DNA of 64,000 nt from Anaerolineae bacterium (GCA_022822545.1 JAJEBE010000006.1:1-64000), one strand, 5' to 3'. Positions 1 to 9,295 are shown, counted from the stretch's first letter. Notes: generated from the sequence alone by a model not told the origin. Translations and numbers: made by a program.

Positions 1-852
1 GGCGAATAAGAAGACCGACACGGCCGCGGCATCGCCCATGCGGAAGAATTGAAAGCCGTACTTCCAAATCAAAATGCCCAGGGTGGTATTGACATCGACC
101 GGCCCGCCTTGATTGGGCGCGATGACGAATTGCAGGGCGAAACCCTGAAACGCCGAGATGGTGGATACCGCCATGACAAAGACGGCGGTCGGCCGCAACA
201 GCGGGAGTTCCACGCTCCAGAAGGACTGCACGCGGTTGGCGCCGTCGACGCGGGCGGCATCGCGCAACTCCTGCGGAATGGCGGTCAAGCCGGCCAGCCA
301 GATCAGCATATAAAATGGCATAGCCGACCAGATGCGCGCCAGCACGATCACGATCGGCGAGAGTGTCAGGTCGTGTATCCAGGTGATTTCGGCTTTACCC
401 GTCAGCGGTCTCACCAGGTTGGTGAGGATGCCGCTGGGATGCAGCAAGACGACCCAAATCACCGAGACGACGGCCACCGATGGCAGCAGCGGCGAAAAGA
501 ATATCAGCTTAAGCCCCTCGCGCCCGGGAAACTTCTGATAAAAGAGCAGCGCAACGAAGAGCGACAGAATCACAGTTGGGGCGGTGCTGCCCACGACGAA
601 TCCCAGCGTGACGTTAATCGCCTTGAGGAAGAGACGATCCTTAAACAAGTTGACATAGTTGTCGAAGCCGATGAAAACGGGCGGGCGCAGCAGCGTGTAT
701 TTGGTCAGGCTGAGATAGAAACCGGTGACCAGCGGATACAAAAAGAAGACGGCAAAGAAGATGACGCAGGGCAAGACAAAAATCAGCCCCCAGTATTGGC
801 GGCGGGCGATGACATTCTTTTCGCTCCATACGCGACGGTAGAGGCCGATCAT
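1..852 (-). CDS. Sugar ABC transporter permease, MalF type (3' end cut off by window)
   Basis: Inner-membrane permease of a carbohydrate importer. Reading the minus strand leftwards gives a short basic N-terminus, a first membrane segment (WGLIFVLPCVIFFAVFFLYPLV) and several further hydrophobic segments. The EAA loop for contact with the ATPase reads ELRDAARVDGANRVQSFW. The frame is open to base 1, so the C-terminus is missing. I chose the ATG at 852 because AGGA lies just upstream; an in-frame ATG at 873 sits against a palindromic repeat and has no Shine-Dalgarno. The gene follows the binding-protein gene 973-2277 on the same strand, and a MalG partner would be expected beyond the window. 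The family call is firm; the sugar is unknown. Confidence 0.85.
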   Translation of the reverse strand, partial: MIGLYRRVWSEKNVIARRQYWGLIFVLPCVIFFAVFFLYPLVTGFYLSLTKYTLLRPPVFIGFDNYVNLFKDRLFLKAINVTLGFVVGSTAPTVILSLFVALLFYQKFPGREGLKLIFFSPLLPSVAVVSVIWVVLLHPSGILTNLVRPLTGKAEITWIHDLTLSPIVIVLARIWSAMPFYMLIWLAGLTAIPQELRDAARVDGANRVQSFWSVELPLLRPTAVFVMAVSTISAFQGFALQFVIAPNQGGPVDVNTTLGILIWKYGFQFFRMGDAAAVSVFLFA

Positions 853-875
853 GCTTTCCTGCGCCTCATGCATTC

Positions 876-901
876 GGGCGACCCGGCGGGTCGCCCCTAC
901 A
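876..901 (-). repeat. REP-like palindrome with GTAG foot, copy A
   Basis: Perfect 9-bp inverted repeat (876-884 and 888-896, loop GGC) followed by CTACA. Read on the minus strand it is GTAG plus a GGGCGACC-type hairpin. It lies between a binding-protein gene and its permease gene. Other copies are near 17966, 18014, 31420, 44832, 55341, 62231 and 63632. Confidence 0.85.
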
Positions 902-925
902 CATATAACTCAACGATATTTGCAG

Positions 926-946
926 GGGTCAGCCAGCGGCTGACCC
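926..946 (-). terminator. Intercistronic stem-loop between binding protein and permease genes
   Basis: Perfect 9-bp inverted repeat, GGGTCAGCC (926-934) and GGCTGACCC (938-946), with a 3-base loop. There is no clear T-run on the minus strand, so it may be a partial terminator or an mRNA-stabilising hairpin rather than a strong stop. Confidence 0.55.
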
Positions 947-972
947 GTTGCAATCGTACCAAGCCGCTTGGA

Positions 973-2277
973 TCAACCGCCGCCGGCCGCTTCGATATCA
1001 GCCAGCGCGCGCTCCAGAATGGCGTTGACCTCGTCTTCAGTCTCTTGCAAGACGACATCCATATCTTCGCCGCCGAGCACGACGCGGTCACGCGCGCGCC
1101 CCAAGGCATCGCCGACTTCGGCGAAATTGGCGAAGCGCGGGTGATACTGGCCGCGATAGAGCTCATCGAGGAATACCGGCATGATCTCGTTATTCTGGAA
1201 ATCATCCGTTGCCAGGTATTCAGCGATCGGCTGGAATAGCGCCGCTTCGTTCAGGTAGCGGTCGGGCCTGCTGGTGAGCTTGGCGACCAGCTTCCAACCG
1301 GCTTCCTGCACCTCACGCGGAGCATCGGCGTTGACTTGCAGGTAGAAGGCGTAAGTGGCGAATCCGAGATCGTTCACAGCGTCGTCCCAGCGCGGGATGT
1401 TGTGGATACTGTAATTGATGCCGGCCTCTTCCATGCCCGGCGTGCCCCAATTGCCGAAGGTGCACTCAGTCGCCAGCTCGCCGGCGTTAAAGGCGTTGCG
1501 CGAGACGGTGTACTGCGGCCCGCCGATCTCGTGCACATTGACGATATCGCTCCAGTACTGCATGACGCGCTTCACATTTTCGTTATTGATATCGGCGGTG
1601 TAGGTGACTTCGTCAATCATACTGTTGCCCAGCTGCGTCACCATCGGGTCGAAGTGCAGCATCATATAGATGGCGGCCGACCAATTGAAGTCGAAGCCGC
1701 GTTGAATCAGCGCGCCGTCGTCATCACGCTTGGTGAGTTGCAAGGCGGCGTCGATCAAGCCTTCCCAGGTCTCGGGGAAGTCAGTGGCCGGGTCGAGCCC
1801 GCCTTCCAGCCACAGATCATCGTTGGTGTAGCAGGCGTAATTGCTAAGCTCGGTCGGCAGACCGTAGAGGACGCCGTTGAAGGTATTGCCAGCCAGCACC
1901 GTCTCGCCGGCGAGGCCTTCCCCATAGCGAGCGTAGACATCTTCGATCGTTTGCAAGCCCATAGCGACGGGATCAACCGGCGCCAGCATGTCTTGGGCGT
2001 AGAATTGCGCGTTGAAGAGCGTGAACTGATTGAAGACGTCAGGCCCGGCGCCGGCTGCCATCGCCGTCTGCAAGGCGGTGAAGTAATCCGGCACGATCTC
2101 GTATTCGACCGTGATATGCGGGTTCTCTTCCATGAATTCGGCGATCAGCTCTTCGTCGATCGCGATTCGCGGCCCGTGGTTGTGCATCCACAGCTTGACC
2201 GTGACCGGGTCTTGCGCTTGCGCGAATGGCGCGAGCAGACCCAATATCAACAGAAGTAGCAGAACTCGGACTTTCAT
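973..2277 (-). CDS. Sugar ABC transporter substrate-binding protein, family 1
   Basis: A 434-residue exported solute-binding protein that captures a sugar and delivers it to the permease downstream. It has a classical Sec signal peptide (basic start, Leu-rich core, probable cut after AQA near residue 22) but no lipobox cysteine. The mature part has the usual family 1 features: an early KLWMHNHG strand, a GPDVFNQF segment and a length of about 430. The start at 2277 has GGAAAGGA upstream; longer in-frame readings run into the promoter region and would bury the signal peptide. Upstream lies the divergent amidohydrolase gene at 2405. Ligand unknown. Confidence 0.9.
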   Translation of the reverse strand: MKVRVLLLLLILGLLAPFAQAQDPVTVKLWMHNHGPRIAIDEELIAEFMEENPHITVEYEIVPDYFTALQTAMAAGAGPDVFNQFTLFNAQFYAQDMLAPVDPVAMGLQTIEDVYARYGEGLAGETVLAGNTFNGVLYGLPTELSNYACYTNDDLWLEGGLDPATDFPETWEGLIDAALQLTKRDDDGALIQRGFDFNWSAAIYMMLHFDPMVTQLGNSMIDEVTYTADINNENVKRVMQYWSDIVNVHEIGGPQYTVSRNAFNAGELATECTFGNWGTPGMEEAGINYSIHNIPRWDDAVNDLGFATYAFYLQVNADAPREVQEAGWKLVAKLTSRPDRYLNEAALFQPIAEYLATDDFQNNEIMPVFLDELYRGQYHPRFANFAEVGDALGRARDRVVLGGEDMDVVLQETEDEVNAILERALADIEAAGGG

Positions 2278-2404
2278 GATGAATCCTTTCCTTAACATTT
2301 GCGCTTTTAGAGTATCGTTCAACTCGAATAGTGTGACGCGTCCCCATAGAAAAAGCAAATCATGTGTTATATTCCGAGAGTAAAGACTTGCAGGTGTAGG
2401 CCCT

Positions 2405-3484
2405 ATGGCGAAACCCGGAATGATAATTGATACCGATCTGCACCCGGTGCCGATCCACGAGCGAGTGGCGGAGTACCTGGACGAACCCTGGCGCTCGCGT
2501 TATTTGCGCGGGGACCGGGGCGCGGGCCACCCCAATTACTTCAACCCCAACGGGGTGATGCGGGCCGACAGCGTGACCGCCGACGGGCGCCGCATCGAAA
2601 AGCATCCCGAGACGATGGCGACGCATTTCCTCGATGTCTACGATATCGACTACGCCGTGCTGAACCCGATGGAGGTGATGGAGCATTGCGTCTCGCCCGA
2701 TGCGCATTATTCGGCGGCGGCGCTCTCCGCCGTCAACACCTTCTTCGTCGAAGAATGGCTGCCGGTTGATGAGCGCTACCTGGCGTCGATCACTATCGCC
2801 TTCAGCAATATTGAACTGGCCGTGCAAGAGATCCACCGGCTGGGCGATCATCCGCGCGTGGTGCAGGTGCTGATGGCGAGCGGCTCGCCCTTTCCCCTGG
2901 GGCACAGCTATTTTCATCCGCTGTATGAAGCGGCTTCGCAGTATAACTTGCCTTTGGCCATCCACCCCGGCTTGGAAGGCGTCGGCATCGCCGGCTCGGG
3001 TGGCACAGCCGGCTTCGTCGCCAATTATCTCGAATGGCATACCTTGCTGGCGACCTCTTATATGACGCAGCTCGTCAGCCTGGTCGTCGAAGGCGTCTTT
3101 CAGAAGTTCCCGACCTTGAAGTTCGTCTTCGTTGAAGGCGGGGTGGCCTGGCTGCCGGCGATGATGTGGCGGCTGGACAAGAACTGGAAATCGCTGCGGG
3201 CGACCACGCCCTGGCTGACGCGCCGGCCGAGCGAGATCATCGAGGAGCATTTCATGCTGACGACGCAGCCGATAGAGGAACCGGATGACAATCGGCATTT
3301 TCGGCAGGTGCTGGAGATGTTCAAGGCGGAGAAGATGCTGATGTTCTCCAGCGATTATCCGCATTGGGACGGCGATACGCCGGATTTCGCCATGCGTCAG
3401 TTGGATTCTGACTTGCGGGATGCCGTGATGTACCGCAACGCGCTGGAAGTTTATGGTCTGGAGGTCGGGCAATATGCCGTCTAA
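2405..3484 (+). CDS. Amidohydrolase family 2 (ACMSD-like) metal-dependent hydrolase or decarboxylase
   Basis: A 359-residue TIM-barrel enzyme of the amidohydrolase_2 group, which includes decarboxylases of aromatic carboxylic acids and various hydrolases. Visible signatures are DTDLH near the N-terminus (metal ligands), AIHPGLEG in the middle, FVEGG, and FSSDYPHWDGD near residue 317, where the Asp is the usual last metal ligand. No signal peptide, so cytoplasmic. Its end overlaps the Rieske gene by 11 bases, so the two are probably translated together. That pairing points to oxidation of an aromatic or cyclic compound, but the substrate cannot be read from the sequence. Confidence 0.85.
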   Translation: MAKPGMIIDTDLHPVPIHERVAEYLDEPWRSRYLRGDRGAGHPNYFNPNGVMRADSVTADGRRIEKHPETMATHFLDVYDIDYAVLNPMEVMEHCVSPDAHYSAAALSAVNTFFVEEWLPVDERYLASITIAFSNIELAVQEIHRLGDHPRVVQVLMASGSPFPLGHSYFHPLYEAASQYNLPLAIHPGLEGVGIAGSGGTAGFVANYLEWHTLLATSYMTQLVSLVVEGVFQKFPTLKFVFVEGGVAWLPAMMWRLDKNWKSLRATTPWLTRRPSEIIEEHFMLTTQPIEEPDDNRHFRQVLEMFKAEKMLMFSSDYPHWDGDTPDFAMRQLDSDLRDAVMYRNALEVYGLEVGQYAV

Positions 3485-3830
3485 GTCACAGGTCTACGTC
3501 AGCGCGCTGGAGGAACTCGCGGTCGGCGAGAGCCGCATGGTTGAAGCGGCCGGCAAGTCCATCGGCGTCTTCAACACCGGCTCGCGAATCGTGGCGGTGC
3601 TCAATCTTTGCCCGCATGAATTCGCGCCCGTCTGCCGCGGCGCGTTGGGCGGGACGACCCTGCCGAGCAAACCAGGGGAATTCATCTGGGGACGGGAGAA
3701 TGAAATCTTGCGCTGCCCCTGGCATGGCTGGGAATTCGACCTGCACACGGGCCAATGCCTGACCGACCGCAGTAAGCTCCGGCGCTACCCCGTCATCATT
3801 CGCGATGAGGCGATTTACGTCGAAGTTTAG
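3474..3830 (+). CDS. Rieske [2Fe-2S] ferredoxin-like protein
   Basis: A 118-residue soluble protein with one complete Rieske cluster site: Cys46-Pro-His48 and Cys81-Pro-Trp-His84, the latter in a CPWHGWEFD context typical of dioxygenase Rieske domains. It has no catalytic oxygenase domain, so it is most likely an electron carrier or accessory subunit. The ATG at 3474 is preceded by GGAGGT at 8 bases and overlaps the end of the amidohydrolase gene. Its last 4 bases overlap the convergent VOC gene. The electron partner is not in the neighbourhood. Confidence 0.9.
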   Translation: MPSKSQVYVSALEELAVGESRMVEAAGKSIGVFNTGSRIVAVLNLCPHEFAPVCRGALGGTTLPSKPGEFIWGRENEILRCPWHGWEFDLHTGQCLTDRSKLRRYPVIIRDEAIYVEV

Positions 3831-4249
3831 TTGTTGACCTGGAAGAACTCGACCACTTCGCCGCCCGGGCCTTTGAAGAAGGCGATCGTCACATTCAGCG
3901 GTCCCAAGTCGACCGTTTTCAACTCGACCGTGATTTCCATGCCGGCCGCGCGCACACGCTCAAGCGCGGCTTCGATTTCCGTGGTCGCCAAAGCGAAGTG
4001 AAAGACGACATTGCCTTCGGCATTGCCGGATGGCGAGGTTCCCGGGACCGGCTCGAAAAGCTCAAGATGGCTACCATCGCCGATATCAAGCAAGGCGACG
4101 CGCCGGCCGCTGCTGCTGAATTCGACCGCTTTCGTCATTCCCATCACCTCGGTGTAGAAGGCGACTGAGGCTTGGTAGTCCTGGGTCTGCACGGCGATGT
4201 GATGCGTGCCGAGGCCGGCGATTGTCTGATTCTGGGTTCCGATTGGCAT
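3827..4249 (-). CDS. VOC (glyoxalase-fold) metalloprotein, methylmalonyl-CoA epimerase-like
   Basis: A 140-residue vicinal-oxygen-chelate protein made of two beta-alpha-beta-beta-beta units. The likely metal ligands are His17, Glu63, His84 and Glu134, at the expected positions for an epimerase or glyoxalase. The start has GAGGAG 5 bases upstream. Single-domain VOC proteins of this length include methylmalonyl-CoA epimerases, and this window does carry the matching mutase (41041-44660). However, the gene sits 37 kb away beside an amidohydrolase and Rieske pair, so a lyase or dioxygenase-like role is equally possible. Confidence 0.8.
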   Translation of the reverse strand: MPIGTQNQTIAGLGTHHIAVQTQDYQASVAFYTEVMGMTKAVEFSSSGRRVALLDIGDGSHLELFEPVPGTSPSGNAEGNVVFHFALATTEIEAALERVRAAGMEITVELKTVDLGPLNVTIAFFKGPGGEVVEFFQVNN

Positions 4250-4300
4250 GCGCGCTCCTCAATTGTTTTATCTATGTCAAGGATGTCCGGTTTAGAATCG

Positions 4301-5347
4301 CTACTCTTCCGGCGCATTTCGCTCGTTCCATATTCGGGCGCGCCGTACGAATATCATGGGCTGCTCCACCCAGTCCTCAAAGCCGAGGCGCCGGTTGTCG
4401 GTGAGCCAGTTGATCTTCTCGTCGAGGCAGGCGAGCAGTTCTACGGCATTGATATCGAGGCTGAAGCCGCCATATTCGATTTTGTCATCGCGGGCCGCCA
4501 CCACCAGGGCTCCCTCAGAAGCGTGGGCGGCGGCCTGGTTGCCAAGATCGCCGCGGGCGAAGGCGTCTATCGTCTTGTCATGCAGGGCCTCAATCAGTTC
4601 GCTTTCGCCAGCCTCGCGGCCGAGATAGACGACTTGCGGCATCGTCTCGACGGGCGGACGCAGCCCCGTCCGCTCCACAAGACCGGGCGATTCGCCGGCC
4701 GGCGTGATGATATAATCGTCGCTGCCATCGGCGATCAACACGCCTTGCGGCGTATCAATCTTGACGCCAGCGGCCAGGACGCCATTTTCATCAACATAGC
4801 CGGTCAATTCCAGCAGGCGAAATTCTCCGGTCGTGCTAGTCAAAGCGCCGACGCGCAGATCGCTGCTCAGCTTGTCGTAGCCGCTCAGCCCTGCCGCATC
4901 TTCGGCGCGAGCCAGCAGGGACTGCCGAAAGGTGATGTGACCGGAAGTGAAGGCGACCCGTTCTTCGCCTTCCGCGTCGCGCCGGCGCGAATCGAGGATG
5001 GTGATGCCGCCGCCGACAATATCGTATTGCGGCGTGGCGGAAGCCAGCCAAATCTCGTCAAAGACCGGGATCGGATGGCGGGAAAAGGACAGCCCGACGC
5101 CTTCCATCGTTTCCAGGGCGGTCAGCAAATCCGCTTCGTAGCCGAGATGCTCATAGAAGCCTTCCGAGTTCGGATCAGCGTCGGCGCTGTAGCTGACGGG
5201 GTCGAAGAAAGCGTAGAAGCCAAAGTCGAGGGGGTCGTCGGCGCAGGCTTGCGTCTCCCCGTCATCAGCGGCGGCGGCGAGGCAGAGCAGGCAAGGCAGA
5301 ATCAGCGCTGAGGCGACGCGACATAACAAGAGAGACAATCGAGACAT
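4301..5347 (-). CDS. Secreted substrate-binding protein, family 3-like
   Basis: About 348 residues with a signal peptide (hydrophobic LLLCRVASALILPCLLCL core, probable cut at AAA-D). The mature protein resembles amino-acid-type (family 3) binding proteins: a YEADLLTALE segment near the start, then IVGGGITILDSRR and VAFTSGHITFRQSLLAR, the usual 'reduced-set then saw' strand order. The ATG at 5347 has GAGGA 9 bases upstream and is preferred over an upstream TTG. No permease or ATPase lies beside it, so it is an orphan, perhaps a sensor-type or shared binding protein. The divergent neighbour starts at 5692. Confidence 0.7.
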   Translation of the reverse strand: MSRLSLLLCRVASALILPCLLCLAAAADDGETQACADDPLDFGFYAFFDPVSYSADADPNSEGFYEHLGYEADLLTALETMEGVGLSFSRHPIPVFDEIWLASATPQYDIVGGGITILDSRRRDAEGEERVAFTSGHITFRQSLLARAEDAAGLSGYDKLSSDLRVGALTSTTGEFRLLELTGYVDENGVLAAGVKIDTPQGVLIADGSDDYIITPAGESPGLVERTGLRPPVETMPQVVYLGREAGESELIEALHDKTIDAFARGDLGNQAAAHASEGALVVAARDDKIEYGGFSLDINAVELLACLDEKINWLTDNRRLGFEDWVEQPMIFVRRARIWNERNAPEE

Positions 5348-5691
5348 AAGCGGCGATCCTCGCAAGGGCTGGTATGACCAATGGGATTAGGCTGGCATTA
5401 TATCACTTTCGGCCGGCGCATTATAGTCGATGCGCCCGGCTCGGCAGAAGCAGAAGCGTCCGCTTTGCCGTGAAAGACCTCAGCCTGGCGGCTGGAGATA
5501 GCGACTGGCATTGCTTGACAGCGCATTATCGTTGGGCTATAGTTGCGCGACTGTTTCGCTAGAATACCCGGATGCTGAACAAGGCTGACGCGCCATTGCA
5601 TTTACCGCCGCCTGGCAAGTCTGTTCGTCTCCATTTCTAGTCGCAAACGTCTATCACATCTGTCCCTTTACGAGCATTAGGAGAAAACACA
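5348..5691. other. 344-bp divergent intergenic region
   Basis: Lies between the orphan binding protein (minus) and the disrupted sugar-binding gene (plus). It holds one strong plus-strand promoter (5515-5543) with a leader of about 140 bases. No convincing coding frame or repeat is visible in the rest. Confidence 0.6.
5515..5543 (+). promoter_or_regulatory. Sigma-70-type promoter for the second sugar ABC operon
   Basis: TTGACA (5515-5520), a 17-base spacer, then TATAGT (5538-5543). This is close to consensus and correctly oriented for the operon starting at 5692. Confidence 0.7.
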
Positions 5692-6969
5692 ATGCGCAAG
5701 ATTTTGGCTGTAATGCTTGTCCTTTGTCTGCTTCTGGCGGCTGTGCCGGGCATGACGCAGGACGCGGTTGAGTTGCGAATCCGCTGGTATGACGATGGCA
5801 ACTAAGGCGAGGTTCTGCGCGATCTGCTGGATCGCTTTGAAGCGGACAACCCCGATATCAGCGTCGAGATCGACACGGTGCCTTACCGCGCGATCCTGGA
5901 GAACTTGCCGCTCGACCTGGCGGCGGGTGAAGGTCCCGATATGGCGCGCGTCACCGACCTCGGTGGCTTAGCCGAATACTATCTGGATATGACCTCCCAT
6001 CTCAGCGATCCCGATTACTGGGAAGAGAATTTTGGTCCCTTCCTGAATTGGAAGCGCCTGCCGGGGGACGACAGCAGCATCCCCGGCTTCATGACGCAAT
6101 TGACGATCACCGGTCCTTTCATCAATCGCACGCTCTTTGAGCAGGCGGGTATTGATGTGCCGAGCGATATGTCCGATTCGGTCACCTGGGACGAGTGGGC
6201 GGAAGCTTCGCGCGCGGTCGCCGAAGCGCTGGAGATCCCTTACCCGATGGCGATGGATCGCAGCGGTCACCGCTTCGCCGGTCCCGCGATCAGTTCGGGG
6301 GCGATGTACTTTGACGATATGGGCCACCCGACCGTCATGGACGAAGGCTTCCGTGATATGGCCGAGCGCTTCGTCGGCTGGCACCTTGATGGCACGATGC
6401 ATCCCGAGATGTGGCCGCTGAGCGAAGGTTATGCCGGCGCCAACGAAGAATTCGCCAACGCCGAGTTGGTCTTCTACATGTCCGGCAGTTGGCAGGTCGG
6501 ACAATTCAGCGAGCAGATCGGCGATGCCTTTGACTGGCAGACTGTCCCCAATCCCTGCGGTCCGGGCGGTTGCACCGGCATGCCCGGCGGCGCGGCGCTG
6601 GTGGGCATTGGCTCGACCGAGCATCCGGCCGAAGTTGCCCGCGTGATGGAATATCTGGCGAGCCAGGACGTGCTGGGCGAATTCGCCGCGCGCACGCTCT
6701 TCATTCCGGCGCACGCTGGTTTGTCGGCTTCTGGCGTGGACTTTGATACTGACCTGCAATTGGCGAAGGACTCCCTTGGCGTCTTCGTTGGTCAAGTCGG
6801 CACGCTCGAGCAGACCGCGTTTGACTTGCAGGCTTACGCTTTCAACCGCGCTGTCTTTGACGCCAGCCGCGACCGCCTGACCCAAGCGATGGTTGGCGAG
6901 TTGACGGTGGATGAAGCTATCGCGCGCATTCAGGACGATGTCGATACCGCCTTGGCGGAACAAGGCTAA
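5692..6969 (+). pseudogene. Sugar ABC substrate-binding protein, family 1, interrupted by an in-frame TAA
   Basis: Reading from the ATG at 5692 (AGGAG upstream) gives a signal peptide (RKILAVMLVLCLLLAAVPG) and the first mature residues RIRWYDDGN. A TAA stop then falls at codon 38 (5803-5805). The same frame continues without a further stop to 6969 with a normal family 1 binding-protein body (NPDISVEIDTVPYR, GPDMARVTDLGG, PGGAALVG). One substitution, such as GAA to TAA, explains it. Downstream permeases are intact. It could be a recent nonsense mutation, a sequencing or assembly error, or a read-through stop. There is no good start after the stop that would keep the signal peptide. Confidence 0.8.
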
Positions 6970-6998
6970 GTCGGCAAGCGCGAGTTTGAAATAATGGA

Positions 6999-7033
6999 GC
7001 AGGCAATCGGTCTGAAACAGGCTGGTTGTCTGC
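6999..7033 (+). terminator. Intercistronic stem-loop between binding protein and permease genes
   Basis: Arms GCAGGCAATC (6999-7008) and GGTTGTCTGC (7024-7033) pair over 10 positions if G-U pairs are allowed. A pyrimidine-rich stretch follows. It probably slows or partly stops transcription into the permease genes. Confidence 0.45.
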
Positions 7034-7070
7034 TTCGTCTTTTATAGAAAATCGAGCTATTTTCCGAACT

Positions 7071-8111
7071 ATGACCGCATCCGAACTCCCCGCCATCAAG
7101 AATCGCTCCTCAGTGCGCTTGCTGAACCAGCTCGATCCGATAACGCGGCCCGTCCTCCTGCTGCTTGTCACCGCTGTCGACCGCATCCTTACCCCGATCC
7201 AGCGGCGCGTCGGCATCGACAAGATGGGTTATTTCTTCGTCCTGCCCAATCTATTGATTTTTGGCATCTTTGTTTTGTTCCCGATGCTGCTCAATTTCTA
7301 TTACGCAATGACGGGCGGCACCAAGCTCTTCCCCGAGGATCGCCCTTTCGTCGGCTTGGATAATTTCGCCACGCTCTTCGACTGCGAAAACTTCAGCCAG
7401 CCCAACAGCTGCCAGGAAGATCTCTTTTGGCGCGGTATCTTCAACACTATTCAATTCGTCGTCTTTCAAGTCAGCGGCATCGTGCTCTTCTCGCTGATCA
7501 CGGCGCTGGTCCTCAACCGGAATATCATCGCGCGCGGCTTCTTCCGCAGTGTCTTCTTTTACCCCGTCTTGCTTTCGCCGGTGGTGGTCGCCTTGATCTG
7601 GAAATGGATCTTGCAGCACGAAGGGGTGCTCAACGCCATACTCGAGCTATTTGGCGGCGAGAGCATGCGCTGGCTGCTGGATACCAACTGGGCGATGTTC
7701 TGGGTGGTCTTCGTCAGCGTCTGGGCGCTGATGGGCTTTTACACCTTGATTTTATTGGCGGGCTTGCAATCCATCCCGCCGGAGCTATACGAAGCCAGCT
7801 CGATCGACGGCGCCAATACTTGGCAAGATTTCCGCTTCGTCACCATGCCGCTGTTGATGCCGACCATGTTTGTCGTGCTGGTGTTATCCTTGATCCGCGC
7901 CGTGCAGATGTTCGATCAGATCTTCGTGCTGACCGGCGGCGGGCCGGGCACGCGCACCCAGCTGATGGTGCAATATATTTACACCACCGGCTTCTCCAAT
8001 CAAATACAGCTCTTTGGTTTATCGGCGGCGGCGTCGATGGTGCTGGGCGTCTCGCTCTTGATCCTGACGCTGCTGCAATTGCGGCTCGGCAACCAGTCGA
8101 GCTTGGCTTAA
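7071..8111 (+). CDS. Sugar ABC transporter permease, MalF type
   Basis: A 346-residue polytopic membrane protein. A basic cytoplasmic N-terminus of about 50 residues is followed by six predicted membrane segments, starting with YFFVLPNLLIFGIFVLFPMLL. The EAA loop ELYEASSIDGANTWQDF lies at about residues 242-258. I use the ATG at 7071; a TTG 45 bases upstream is in frame but lies in the intercistronic hairpin region. It pairs with the MalG-type permease 22 bases downstream. No ATPase gene is present, which is common where one shared MsmK-like ATPase serves several importers. Confidence 0.85.
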   Translation: MTASELPAIKNRSSVRLLNQLDPITRPVLLLLVTAVDRILTPIQRRVGIDKMGYFFVLPNLLIFGIFVLFPMLLNFYYAMTGGTKLFPEDRPFVGLDNFATLFDCENFSQPNSCQEDLFWRGIFNTIQFVVFQVSGIVLFSLITALVLNRNIIARGFFRSVFFYPVLLSPVVVALIWKWILQHEGVLNAILELFGGESMRWLLDTNWAMFWVVFVSVWALMGFYTLILLAGLQSIPPELYEASSIDGANTWQDFRFVTMPLLMPTMFVVLVLSLIRAVQMFDQIFVLTGGGPGTRTQLMVQYIYTTGFSNQIQLFGLSAAASMVLGVSLLILTLLQLRLGNQSSLA

Positions 8112-8132
8112 GACGACGCTAGGACGCGGATC

Positions 8133-9209
8133 ATGCAGGCGGATCGCATCAGCATTGGTCAGTTTCTCTCCCGCCGCAGCGGGGGCAAGCGCGTGAATAC
8201 CGCCGATGCCCTGACTTACCTCTATCTCACCATCGGCACGATTCTGATGTTCGGGCCGGTGCTCTGGCTGGTGGCCTCTTCGTTCAAGACGCAGGCGGGC
8301 TTGGTCAAGTATCCGCCGCCGCTGCTGCCCTATCAGCAAGTGCAGGTTGATGTCGAAGGCTTTGACAAGCCGCTGCCGCTATACACGGTGACGGAAGAAG
8401 ACGGCACAATAAGCGAGCTGGCGCAGGTGCGGCGCGTCGGCATCGAAGCACAAATGGTTGACCCGGCCGAGCCCGGCGCTGAGCCAATCAAGGTGAATAT
8501 CCGCCAGCGCGAGCCGGTGGAAGAAGTCAAGCTGGCTTGGGAGAATTACCTCGATCCGCTGATAGAATTGGAAAACTTCGACTTTTTCACCTACCTGAAA
8601 AACAGCGTGATCGTGACCACCTTCGCCACAGCCATCACCTTGGTGATCAACAGCATGGCCGCCTTCGCCCTCAGCAAGTATCGATTCAAGGGGCGCGATG
8701 CCATCTTCGTGCTCTTCATCTCGACCTTGATGATCCCTATCACGGTGATTCTGGTGCCGGTCTTTCTGGTCATCACCAGCATCGGCTGGAAGAACAACCT
8801 CTGGGGCGTGATCATCCCGGGCGCGGCCACCCCAACCGGCATCTTTCTCCTGCGGCAATATATGCTGACGATCCCCGATGAACTGCTGGACGCGGCGCGG
8901 ATCGATGGCGCCAGCGAATGGCATATCTACTGGCGCATTATCCTGCCATTGGCGCGCCCGGCCCTGGCAGTCCTGGCGATCTTCTCGGTCATGTGGCGCT
9001 GGAACGACTTCCTCTGGCCCCTGATCGTGCTGAGCCAAAACGACTACTTCACCCTGCAAGTCGGTCTCAACGCCTTTCAGGGCGAATTGCAGATTCAGTG
9101 GCATTATGTGCTGGCGATGACCGTGGTCACGCTGCTGCCGATCACGCTTGTATTCGCCTTCTTGCAACGCTTCATCACCACCGGGATCGCCACTACCGGG
9201 ATGAAATAA
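8133..9209 (+). CDS. Sugar ABC transporter permease, MalG type, with a large extracellular loop
   Basis: A 358-residue permease. The first membrane segment is near residues 28-50, then about 100 hydrophilic residues (roughly 55-155, acidic and Pro-rich) precede the second at YLKNSVIVTTFATAITLVINS. Typical MalG proteins of about 280 residues have a much shorter stretch here, so the length excess is all in this outside loop. The EAA loop ELLDAARIDGASEWHIYW is intact. It belongs with the MalF-type gene 22 bases upstream. The loop might contact the binding protein, but that is inference. Confidence 0.85.
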   Translation: MQADRISIGQFLSRRSGGKRVNTADALTYLYLTIGTILMFGPVLWLVASSFKTQAGLVKYPPPLLPYQQVQVDVEGFDKPLPLYTVTEEDGTISELAQVRRVGIEAQMVDPAEPGAEPIKVNIRQREPVEEVKLAWENYLDPLIELENFDFFTYLKNSVIVTTFATAITLVINSMAAFALSKYRFKGRDAIFVLFISTLMIPITVILVPVFLVITSIGWKNNLWGVIIPGAATPTGIFLLRQYMLTIPDELLDAARIDGASEWHIYWRIILPLARPALAVLAIFSVMWRWNDFLWPLIVLSQNDYFTLQVGLNAFQGELQIQWHYVLAMTVVTLLPITLVFAFLQRFITTGIATTGMK

Positions 9210-9295
9210 CCGCTCGGCGGCAGCGAATTGGGCTAAGGCGCGAAGGCAATACTAGAAAGTCCTTTGGCCAAGGCAAAATGAGGATTGTGTAATTC

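Noticed and set aside
5768-5971. A separate small gene starting at ATG 5768 across the stop codon
   Set aside because: It is in a different frame from the binding protein, Cys/Arg-rich, and simply overlaps the real frame that resumes after the stop.
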